Assembly (NCBI GenBank): GCA_028291485.1
Contig: JAQGHZ010000702.1
Coordinates: 1-6,992, forward strand
Source of the DNA: Rubritepida sp.
GTDB taxonomy: Bacteria > Pseudomonadota > Alphaproteobacteria > Acetobacterales > Acetobacteraceae
DNA: 6,992 bases
Direction of reading: 5' to 3'
Under the pieces are notes generated by a model that searched no databases, was not told the origin of the DNA, and saw only the letters and a list, made by a program, of their open reading frames with translations. Both the position numbers and the translations under genes were made by a program. Shown in pieces: positions 1 to 5,291 of the stretch. Every line of letters begins with the position of its first letter. The first letter of the stretch is position 1.

Positions 1-1586
1 TCGCTGATGACCATCAGGATCCGGCGGTGCTCCGAGCGGGTCAGCAGCCGGCGATAGGCCCAGTTCAGCGCCTCACCGTCGATGTTCTCCTTGAGGAGCC
101 CCTCGCGCAGCATGAGGCCCATGGCCCGGCGCGAGCGCCGCCAGGGCGCGTCGGCCGCCTTGTACACGATGTGCCGCAGGTCGTTCAGTCGGCCGGGATT
201 GCGCGGCTTGCCCTCCTGCACCCACTTCTCGCGCGACTGGCCGCCCTTCCAGGCGCGGGTGGTGAAGCCGAGGATCTCGGTCTTCACCGCGCAGCGCTCC
301 AGCGTGCGGGCCAGGATGTCGGCGCACATGGCCGCGACGGTGATGGGACGGCCGCGCATGGAGCCGGAATTGTCGATGAGCAGCGTCACGACGGTGTCGC
401 GGAAATCGGCCTCGCGCTCGCGCTTGTAGGAGAGCGAGAGGGTCGGGTTCGCGACCACGCGGGCGAGCCGCGCGACGTCGAGGATGCCCTCCTCCAGGTC
501 GAAATCCCAGGCGCGCTGCTGCTGCGCCATCAGCCGGCGCTGCAGCCGGTTGGCGAGCTTCGACACCACGCCCTGCAGGTGCTGCAGCTGCTGGTCGAGC
601 TGCTGGCGCAGACGGGTGAGCTCCTCCGGATCGCAGAGATCCTCGGCCTCGACCACCTCGTCGAACTGCGTCGCGAAGGGCTTGTAGCGCGAGCTGTCGT
701 CGGTCTGTGGGACTTCCTTGCGGGCCTGGGGGCCGCCGGGCTTCTCGTCGCCCTCGGCGGCGGCGCCCTCTTCCTCGCTCTCCTCGGCCTCCTCGTCCGC
801 GGCCTCGCCTTCCATGCTCTCGGGCTCGGCGCCCTGCATGGATTCCTGCTCCTGGGACTGCGCCTCGCCGGCGCTGGACTGGTCCTGCTGGGAGGACTGG
901 TCGCCGCCCTCGTCGCCTTCCTCGTCCTGGTCGGCCTCGCTGTCGACCTCGGCCTCGGCCAGGTCGAGCGCCGTCAGGAGTTTTCTCGCCGCGCGGGCGT
1001 AGGCGTCCTGGTCCTCGGTGGAGGTGTGGGCGAGCTCGGCCATCGCGTCGGCCGCCTTCTCGTCCAGCGTCTCACGCCACATGTCGAGCACGCGCTGGGC
1101 GGCGGCCGGCACCGGCTCGCCGGTGATGCGCTCGCGCGCCATCAGGGCCAGCGCCGTGTGCATCGGCAGCTGGTCCTTCCGCGTCATGCGGTCGTAGCCC
1201 TCGGCCTCGCATTCCTCGGAGAGGCGCGCGCGCAGGTTGGCGGCGACGCCGGCCATGTGCCGGCTGCCGACGGCCTGGACGCGCACATCCTCCAGCGCGT
1301 CGAAGACCTCGCGGGCCTCCTTGCGGGAGGGCGAGCGGGCGGCGTGGGCGGCCTCGTCATGGTGGCGCAGCTTGAGCGCGACGGCATCGGCCGCGCCGCG
1401 CAGCTTCGCCATCTCGGCGGGCGGGAGGGATCTTGTGGGCAGCGGCAGGCGCGCACGCTTGCCGGAGACGCCGGCCGGCCCGGGCTGGAAGGCGACCTGC
1501 ACCTCTGCCTGCTGGGCGATGGCGCGGACAGCGCCGGCGGTCGCGCGCTTGAACTCTTCCTGCCGCGTGAGGTCCAGCTTCGACAT
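1..1586 (-). CDS. cobT: Cobaltochelatase subunit CobT (3' end beyond the window)
   Basis: CobT is a cytoplasmic subunit of the ATP-dependent aerobic cobaltochelatase CobNST, which inserts Co2+ into hydrogenobyrinic acid a,c-diamide in B12 synthesis. The start at 1584-1586 gives MSKLDLTRQEEFKRAT, a typical CobT opening; upstream is a weak GAG-type ribosome site. About 528 residues are visible. In order they are: an N-terminal CobT domain (about 1-200), a very acidic Glu/Asp/Ser/Gln linker (about 205-290), and a von Willebrand A domain. The MIDAS DxSxS motif is intact (D405, S407, S409, within LLIDNSGSMRG), with a likely MIDAS threonine at 442/443 (GFTTRAWKGG). The frame is cut inside the conserved ILMVISD segment, so roughly the last 100 residues of a usual 620-640 are missing only because of the window edge. 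It lies 92 bp downstream of cobS, same strand, probably co-transcribed. Family identity is very secure. Confidence 0.96.
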   Translation of the reverse strand, partial: MSKLDLTRQEEFKRATAGAVRAIAQQAEVQVAFQPGPAGVSGKRARLPLPTRSLPPAEMAKLRGAADAVALKLRHHDEAAHAARSPSRKEAREVFDALEDVRVQAVGSRHMAGVAANLRARLSEECEAEGYDRMTRKDQLPMHTALALMARERITGEPVPAAAQRVLDMWRETLDEKAADAMAELAHTSTEDQDAYARAARKLLTALDLAEAEVDSEADQDEEGDEGGDQSSQQDQSSAGEAQSQEQESMQGAEPESMEGEAADEEAEESEEEGAAAEGDEKPGGPQARKEVPQTDDSSRYKPFATQFDEVVEAEDLCDPEELTRLRQQLDQQLQHLQGVVSKLANRLQRRLMAQQQRAWDFDLEEGILDVARLARVVANPTLSLSYKREREADFRDTVVTLLIDNSGSMRGRPITVAAMCADILARTLERCAVKTEILGFTTRAWKGGQSREKWVQEGKPRNPGRLNDLRHIVYKAADAPWRRSRRAMGLMLREGLLKENIDGEALNWAYRRLLTRSEHRRILMVIS

Positions 1587-1640
1587 GTTCAGCTCGTTCG
1601 ATCGAGGCGGCGAAGGCGCCGCACCACGTCAGCCATAGGC

Positions 1641-1668
1641 CGAGGCAGGACGTTGCGGTCCTGCCTCG
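1641..1668 (-). other. Perfect 11-bp hairpin in the cobS-cobT gap
   Basis: The arm CGAGGCAGGAC (1641-1651) and its exact complement GTCCTGCCTCG (1658-1668) enclose a 6-base loop. The structure begins about 10 bp after the cobS stop codon and lies about 55 bp before the cobT start. No T-run follows on the transcribed strand, so it is not a classical intrinsic terminator. It may stabilise the 3' end of cobS mRNA, be an RNase processing site, cause partial termination, or be a copy of a dispersed repeat. Only the inverted repeat itself is seen; the roles are inferred. Confidence 0.7.
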
Positions 1669-1678
1669 ATCCCATCTT

Positions 1679-2683
1679 CTAGCTCGCCTTCTTGTAGAGC
1701 CCCGTCGAGATCTCGGCATTGAAGCAGCGCTGGTAGTATTCCGCCACGGTCGAGCGCTCGGCCTCGTCGCACTTGTTCAGGAAGGTCAGCCGGAAGGCGA
1801 AGCCGATATCGCCGAAGATGCGCGTGTTGTCGGCCCAGGTGATGACCGTGCGGGGCGACATGACGGTCGAGATGTCGCCGGCGATGAAGCCCGCGCGCGT
1901 CAGGTCGGCGAGCGCCACCATGGCCTCGACCTGCTTCTTCATCTTCGCGTCGTTGGTCGCGCCGAGCTTGGCGAGAACGATCTCCGTCTCCTGCGCGTGC
2001 GGCAGGTAGTTCAGGGTCGCGACGATGTTCCAGCGGTCCATCTGGCCCTGGTTGATCTGCTGCGTGCCGTGATAGAGGCCGGTCGTGTCGCCCAGGCCAA
2101 CGGTGTTCGCCGTGGAGAAGAGGCGGAACATCGGGTGCGGGCGGATGACGCGGTTCTGGTCGAGCAGGGTCAGCTTGCCCTCGACCTCGAGCACGCGCTG
2201 GATCACGAACATCACGTCCGGGCGGCCGGCGTCGTACTCGTCGAACACGAGCGCGCAGGGGTGCTGCAGCGCCCAGGGCAGGATGCCCTCGCGGAACTCC
2301 GTGATCTGCTTGCCGTCCTTGAGGACGATGGCGTCCTTGCCGATGAGGTCGATGCGCGAGATGTGGCTGTCGAGGTTCACGCGGATGCAGGGCCAGTTGA
2401 GGCGCGCCGCCACCTGCTCGATGTGGGTGGACTTACCCGTGCCGTGATAGCCCTGGATCATCACGCGCCGGTTGAAGGCGAAGCCGGCGAGGATGGCCAG
2501 CGTGGTCTCGCGATCGAAGCGGTAGGAGGTGTCGAGCTCGGGCACATGCTCGGTGCGCGTCGAGTAGGCGGGCACCTGCATGTCGATGTCCACGCCGAAG
2601 ACCTCGCGGGCATCGACGGTGATATCGGGCAAATTGATCGCCGAGGTCGGGCTCACATCGCCAAGTTGGGCCAGCTTCGTCAT
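1679..2683 (-). CDS. cobS: Cobaltochelatase subunit CobS (AAA+ ATPase)
   Basis: CobS is the MoxR/BchI-like AAA+ ATPase that forms a ring complex with CobT and powers cobalt insertion by CobN. Using the ATG at 2681-2683 (MTKLAQLGDVSP) the protein has 334 residues, close to the family's usual 325-335. Visible motifs are Walker A GYHGTGKS (about 78-85), Walker B ALVFDEYD (about 144-151), sensor-1 region LFSTAN (about 188-193) and a conserved C-terminal segment with SPRTVITWA and FLNKCDE. The whole protein resembles the characterised Pseudomonas denitrificans CobS as I remember it. An in-frame ATG seven codons upstream (2702-2704) is possible, but the chosen ATG has a better GGAAG ribosome site four bases upstream and a more typical N-terminus. 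It lies between the J-protein gene (89 bp upstream) and cobT (92 bp downstream), all on one strand. Confidence 0.97.
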   Translation of the reverse strand: MTKLAQLGDVSPTSAINLPDITVDAREVFGVDIDMQVPAYSTRTEHVPELDTSYRFDRETTLAILAGFAFNRRVMIQGYHGTGKSTHIEQVAARLNWPCIRVNLDSHISRIDLIGKDAIVLKDGKQITEFREGILPWALQHPCALVFDEYDAGRPDVMFVIQRVLEVEGKLTLLDQNRVIRPHPMFRLFSTANTVGLGDTTGLYHGTQQINQGQMDRWNIVATLNYLPHAQETEIVLAKLGATNDAKMKKQVEAMVALADLTRAGFIAGDISTVMSPRTVITWADNTRIFGDIGFAFRLTFLNKCDEAERSTVAEYYQRCFNAEISTGLYKKAS

Positions 2684-2725
2684 CACGCTTCCGCTTCGTT
2701 GCATTTGGGTGTCCGGGGAATGTTA

Positions 2726-2751
2726 GGGCAGCCCGCGTCGCGCGGCTACCC
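2726..2751 (-). other. GC-rich hairpin between the J-protein gene and cobS
   Basis: Read on the minus strand, an 11-pair stem can form around a 3-base CGA loop, with one T-G wobble and one bulged G (outer arms GGGTAG / CTGCCC, inner arms CCGCG / CGCGG). It lies downstream of the J-protein stop (2773-2775) and upstream of the cobS start. No T-run follows, so complete rho-independent termination is unlikely. A partial terminator or mRNA-stabilising structure that separates J-protein from cobS expression is possible. This is an eye-level fold, not a computed one. Confidence 0.45.
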
Positions 2752-2772
2752 GGCATGACCCACGTCGCTGAC

Positions 2773-3369
2773 CTATCCCGCGTGGACGGGTTGCGCGGCG
2801 TCCGCCGCCCGGCCTACGCGCTGTCGCAGCAGCGAATAGGCCCGGTTGATGTCCTTCAGCTTCTCTTCGGAGCTGCGGTCGCCGCCATTCGCGTCCGGAT
2901 GGTAGCGCTTGGCGAGCGACTTGTAACGGTTCTTCAGCGTCGCAGGATCGAGCGGCCATTCCAGCTCGAGCAGGCCGAGGGCCGCGCGCAGCTCGGGCGG
3001 CGCCTCGTGCCGGGGCGGCTGGCGGCGCTTCTCGTGCAGCGCCGTGTCGCGCAGGATTCCGAGGGGATCGGCCATCATTTCAGGATCGATGTAGGAGCCG
3101 CCGCCCAGGCGGCCCAGCGGCCAGGTCGGCCGCTGCCAGCCGGTGTCGGAGCGGATGGCGGTCTCGATGGCGGCCTCGCCCATGCCCCGGTAGAAGTCCC
3201 AGCCGGCATTGTACTGGCGCACATGGTCCAGGCAGAACCAGAGGTATTCGCGCAGCGCGCGGTCCTTGGGGGCGCGGAACTCGCCGTGCTTCTCGCAGCC
3301 GTGCGAGGCGCAGCCGCGGGGCGGCGCCTTGGGGTCGGTCTGGGGCTGAAAGCTCGCGCGGCGGGCCAT
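2773..3369 (-). CDS. Small J-domain (DnaJ-like) protein
   Basis: This 198-residue protein has a C-terminal J domain: a helix-II-like basic stretch (KNRYKSLAKRY) followed by HPD at 157-159, then ADANGGD-type loop residues and helix III (EEKLKDINRAYSLL). HPD is the motif by which J-proteins stimulate Hsp70 (DnaK) ATP hydrolysis. It lacks the Gly/Phe region and the four-repeat zinc domain of true DnaJ, so it is a specialised co-chaperone. The N-terminal half has a Cys pair (GCASHGC, C20 and C25) followed by histidine, which may bind metal, and a conserved-looking aromatic segment (EYLWFCLDHVRQYNAGWDFY). ATG at 3367-3369 is chosen; a longer frame from 3441 would overlap the divergent bolA start. 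The gene precedes cobS on the same strand, an arrangement I recognise from other alphaproteobacteria. The client protein is unknown. Confidence 0.9.
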   Translation of the reverse strand: MARRASFQPQTDPKAPPRGCASHGCEKHGEFRAPKDRALREYLWFCLDHVRQYNAGWDFYRGMGEAAIETAIRSDTGWQRPTWPLGRLGGGSYIDPEMMADPLGILRDTALHEKRRQPPRHEAPPELRAALGLLELEWPLDPATLKNRYKSLAKRYHPDANGGDRSSEEKLKDINRAYSLLRQRVGRAADAAQPVHAG

Positions 3370-3375
3370 CCGGAC

Positions 3376-3404
3376 TTTATGGGTGGACGGAACGGGGTTG
3401 GCAA
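3376..3404 (-). promoter_or_regulatory. Candidate sigma-70 promoter for the J-protein gene (and perhaps cobST)
   Basis: On the minus strand TTGCCA (3404-3399, five of six matches to the -35 consensus) and CATAAA (3381-3376, four of six to the -10) are separated by exactly 17 bp. The -10 ends six bases before the ATG at 3369, so transcription would begin at or next to the start codon. There is no convincing ribosome site in front of that ATG, which fits a leaderless message. Prediction by eye only. Confidence 0.5.
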
Positions 3405-3433
3405 CGTCGTCGTGGCGGGCGAAAGCTGGGGTC

Positions 3434-3709
3434 ATGGACAATCGGGCCGATCGGATCCGGTCCGTGCTGGTGGCGCAGTTCGCGCCGGCGCGGATCGAGG
3501 TGGTGGATGACAGCGCAAAGCATGCGGGCCATGCCGGCGCTGCGCCGGGAGGGCAGACGCATTACAGCGTGCTGCTGGTGAGCGAAGTCTTTACGGGCAT
3601 GAACCGCGTGGCGCGTTCCCGCGCGGTGCATGCGGTGCTGGAAGCCGAGTTCTCCGGCGGGCTGCACGCGCTGGCGCTGACGCTGCGGGCCCCGTCGGAA
3701 GTCAGCTGA
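3434..3709 (+). CDS. bolA: BolA family protein
   Basis: This 91-residue protein has the BolA/KH-like fold signature: an N-terminal helix (RADRIRSVLVAQFAP), IEVVDDSAKHAGH with the conserved histidines, a variable loop (GAAPGGQTHY), then FTGMNRVARSRAVHAVL and the terminal GLHALALTLRAP. The R-x-R-x-x-H helix and the G-hHAL-hh-h ending are family hallmarks. BolA proteins work with monothiol glutaredoxins in Fe-S cluster handling or act in stress and shape regulation; the target here cannot be read from sequence. Start ATG 3434-3436 follows a G-rich stretch (GCTGGGG). An in-frame ATG at 3383 would run through the J-protein promoter and is less likely. The gene is divergent from the J-protein gene with 64 bp between starts. 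No glutaredoxin gene follows within the window. Confidence 0.93.
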   Translation: MDNRADRIRSVLVAQFAPARIEVVDDSAKHAGHAGAAPGGQTHYSVLLVSEVFTGMNRVARSRAVHAVLEAEFSGGLHALALTLRAPSEVS

Positions 3710-3846
3710 GCCGCGGCTGCACGCGCCGAACGGTCAGCCGGCGCATCCGCCCATCCTGGGTCGGCCAGTCCAACGAGCAAGGCCGCGTCCAAAAATGGCG
3801 AGGCGGGAAGGCATAGGGGAGAGATGTCCTTCCGGACCGCGAAAAT

Positions 3847-3872
3847 CAAGCGTCGTGCCCCCAAGCGTCGTG
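3847..3872. repeat. Short direct repeat CAAGCGTCGTG x2, period 15 bp
   Basis: Identical 11-mers at 3847-3857 and 3862-3872 are separated by CCCC. They lie in the 175-bp gap between the ends of the convergent bolA and DUF2889 genes. GCCCC and GGGGC around the second copy can also pair into a weak stem. No U-tract follows closely, so it is not a clear bidirectional terminator. The rest of the gap (3710-3846) shows only a short palindrome AGCCGCGGCT at the bolA stop and a 6-bp GGAAGG/CCTTCC inverted repeat (3806-3833). Confidence 0.5.
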
Positions 3873-3884
3873 GGGCCCTGAGGA

Positions 3885-4481
3885 TCAGCCGATGGTTTTT
3901 TCGGCCGTCTTCTCAGCGAGGTCGCTCCACTCCGGCCACTTCTTCCGGACGACCGGGCTGTCCGGCGCATAGGCGTGGCAGGTGCCGAGCAGATGCGGGC
4001 GCTTCCGCGGTGCACCGGCCGCCTCCGCCTCGCTCTGCGCGTCCTGCTTGCGCTTGCGCATCGGCCAGACGGTCTGGAAGGCGACCGTCGCCATCTGGGC
4101 GATCACCTCGCGCAAATGGGTGCAGCCGAGCACGCCGCCCACCCGCTCGTTCACCGCGCGGTTGAAGCCTGCGCCGATGGTCAGCCCCGCGAGGTTCGCG
4201 AAGTTCGGCGTGGCGCCGGGGCAGACGGCGAAGGGGGTATAGTCGGACACGGCCTCGCAGGCCGTGATCTTCATATCCATATCCACCGTCATCCGGACCC
4301 ACATTCCGTGGATCGGATCGCCGGGCCCGACGTCGCCGCGGTGCTCGGAGGGGAAGCCGTAGGTCTTGGTGTCGGTGAGATGCGCCTCGATGTCGACCAG
4401 GCCGTCCTCGCGCACATAGCCGCGCAGCGAGATATCCCGCAGGTGCGACAGTTTCCGGGGCGAGGGGGATGACAATGGCAT
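3885..4481 (-). CDS. DUF2889 domain protein, unknown function
   Basis: I recognise this as a DUF2889-type protein: an N-terminal RGYVREDGLVDIEAHLTDTKTYGF segment (shown here for position about 20-42), a middle GDPIHGMWVRMTVD strand region, then CPGATPNFANLAGL, GFNRAV and GCTHLREVI, and a C-terminal C-H-A-Y-A...WPEW segment. Conserved-looking Cys and His residues (C87, C120, H122, C168) could suggest metal binding or structural roles, but no reaction is known to me. No signal peptide or membrane span is evident; it is probably cytoplasmic. ATG at 4479-4481 gives 198 residues starting MPLSSPSPRK. The alternative ATG two codons upstream (4485-4487) lies upstream of the start site expected from the promoter at 4490-4517. 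It is convergent with bolA and divergent from secB. There is no ribosome-site match before either ATG. Confidence 0.85.
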   Translation of the reverse strand: MPLSSPSPRKLSHLRDISLRGYVREDGLVDIEAHLTDTKTYGFPSEHRGDVGPGDPIHGMWVRMTVDMDMKITACEAVSDYTPFAVCPGATPNFANLAGLTIGAGFNRAVNERVGGVLGCTHLREVIAQMATVAFQTVWPMRKRKQDAQSEAEAAGAPRKRPHLLGTCHAYAPDSPVVRKKWPEWSDLAEKTAEKTIG

Positions 4482-4489
4482 TGCCATAT

Positions 4490-4517
4490 AAGATAGGCTT
4501 TATGCCGCACTGCGCAA
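4490..4517 (-). promoter_or_regulatory. Candidate promoter for the DUF2889 gene
   Basis: On the minus strand TTGCGC (4517-4512) and TATCTT (4495-4490) are separated by 16 bp, in a locally AT-rich island (about 4480-4505) inside otherwise GC-rich DNA. The expected transcription start is near 4483, just before the ATG at 4481, which implies a leaderless or 2-3 base leader and disfavors the ATG at 4487. On the opposite strand TATAAG (4487-4492) could be a -10 box for secB, but I see no good -35 partner. Confidence 0.4.
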
Positions 4518-4606
4518 CGTCACCGCCAAACCGCAGCGCGAATTGCTGCCCTGCGAAGATGCCCGCTCTGGCGGCCGGGGCTCCCGCGTGGTAGCCGCCT
4601 CCCGCA

Positions 4607-4628
4607 AATTCCTCCTGCCAATTCCTCC
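4607..4628 (+). repeat. AATTCCTCC direct repeat in the secB leader
   Basis: AATTCCTCC occurs at 4607-4615 and 4620-4628 (13-bp period), directly before the secB ribosome site GAGGGG (4630-4635). The CCTCC cores are complementary to that purine run, so either copy might pair with it and limit secB translation. The repeat and complementarity are seen; the regulatory effect is conjecture. Confidence 0.4.
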
Positions 4629-4640
4629 CGAGGGGCCGCT

Positions 4641-5123
4641 ATGTCCGACCAGCCGATCCAGCTCCCGAATCCGAACAACGGCGAGGCGCCGCTGCCGCTG
4701 ACGCTCAACATCCAGTTCACCAAGGACCTGTCCTTCGAGGTTCCCGGCGCCCCCGGCATCTTCGCGACGCTGCGCGAGCAGCCCCGGGTGGACTTGGCGC
4801 TCGACGTCCAGGCCCGGCCGGTCCAGGAGGGCGAGAACGTCTTCGAGATCTCGCTGATCATCCGCGCCGACGCGAAGTCCTCCGACGGGACGCAATGCTT
4901 CATCGCCGAGCTGACCTATTGCGGGATCTTCACCATCAACGTCCCGCAGGAGCATCTGGAGCCGGTGCTGCTGGTCGAATGCCCGCGACTGCTTTTCCCC
5001 TTTGCGCGCAACATCCTGGCGGATGTGACGAGCGGCGGCGGCTTCCCGCCGGTGATGCTCAATCCGATCGATTTCGTTCAGCTGTGGCAGAATCGCCGCG
5101 GTCAGGCCTCAGGCACCGCCTGA
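4641..5123 (+). CDS. secB: Protein-export chaperone SecB
   Basis: SecB is a homotetrameric cytoplasmic chaperone that keeps preproteins unfolded and hands them to SecA at the SecYEG translocon. The protein has 160 residues, against 155 in E. coli. Family marks are LNIQFTKDLSFEVPGAP (about 22-38), the acidic-strand region DLALDVQARPVQEGENVFEISLII (positions about 51-74), LTYCGIFTI (91-99), the VECPRLLFPFARNILADVTSGGGFPPVML block (112-140) and a terminal NPIDFVQLWQNRR helix. The start ATG at 4641-4643 is preceded by GAGGGG. It has its own upstream gap, divergent from DUF2889, and is followed by 168 bp of non-coding DNA, so it is probably monocistronic. Nothing in it looks damaged. Confidence 0.97.
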   Translation: MSDQPIQLPNPNNGEAPLPLTLNIQFTKDLSFEVPGAPGIFATLREQPRVDLALDVQARPVQEGENVFEISLIIRADAKSSDGTQCFIAELTYCGIFTINVPQEHLEPVLLVECPRLLFPFARNILADVTSGGGFPPVMLNPIDFVQLWQNRRGQASGTA

Positions 5124-5230
5124 AGCCGAACCACAAGCGGTTGCGGCGTCGCGTTGGTGCCGGCGATATGTGGTGAATAATATGCCGCATAATGGGAGGT
5201 TGTTTCACCTGGCGCCAATGCACGCGTAGC

Positions 5231-5259
5231 TTGCAATCTTTAGCAATCAACGGTTTATT
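5231..5259 (+). promoter_or_regulatory. Candidate promoter with phased GCAATC repeat before the aminotransferase gene
   Basis: TTGCAA (5231-5236) and TTTATT (5254-5259) are separated by 17 bp, each matching four of six consensus bases; the expected start is near 5266. GCAATC appears twice (5233-5238 and 5243-5248) exactly 10 bp apart, one helical turn, overlapping the -35 and spacer. That spacing suits a dimeric DNA-binding regulator. The gap 5124-5261 is clearly AT-richer than its flanks. Prediction by eye. Confidence 0.35.
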
Positions 5260-5261
5260 TT

Positions 5262-5283
5262 CTCTCGTTCTTTAACGTGAGAG
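5262..5283 (+). promoter_or_regulatory. Leader hairpin covering the aminotransferase ribosome site
   Basis: CTCT-CGTT (5262-5269), loop CTTT, then AACG (5274-5277), a TG bulge and AGAG (5280-5283) form an 8-pair stem. The GAGAG run (5279-5283), the likely ribosome-binding sequence for the ATG at 5292, lies mostly within the 3' arm, so the fold could lower translation. Stability was not computed; the AT content makes it only moderately strong. Confidence 0.35.
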
Positions 5284-5291
5284 TAAGTTGT

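Noticed and set aside
690..980. Possible repeat array in the low-complexity CTCGTC-rich stretch
   Set aside because: It is the coding sequence of CobT's acidic linker (Glu/Asp/Ser/Gln codons), a known feature of the family; spacing is irregular and there are no CRISPR-like repeats.
1641..1668. Rho-independent terminator between cobS and cobT
   Set aside because: The stem is perfect but no T-run follows on the transcribed strand; listed as a hairpin of unknown role.
27..1682. Long open plus-strand frame (551 codons) opposite cobT
   Set aside because: It is antisense to an unmistakable CobT; the frame stays open because of high GC and G/C-ending codons, and its product is low-complexity Leu/Gly/Ala/Arg with no domain.
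1997..2758. Open plus-strand frame opposite cobS
   Set aside because: Antisense of a fully conserved CobS with intact Walker motifs; no recognisable protein.
3370..3441. N-terminal extension of the J-protein from an ATG at 3441
   Set aside because: It would overlap the divergent bolA start and span the candidate promoter; the added residues do not look like a conserved domain.
2755..3510. Open plus-strand frame opposite the J-protein gene running into bolA
   Set aside because: Overlaps two well-supported genes in wrong frames; composition typical of antisense GC-rich DNA.
3824..4165. Arg/Pro-rich plus-strand frame of 113 codons
   Set aside because: Good ribosome site at its ATG, but most of the frame is antisense to DUF2889 and the product is low-complexity; kept only as a low-interest observation.
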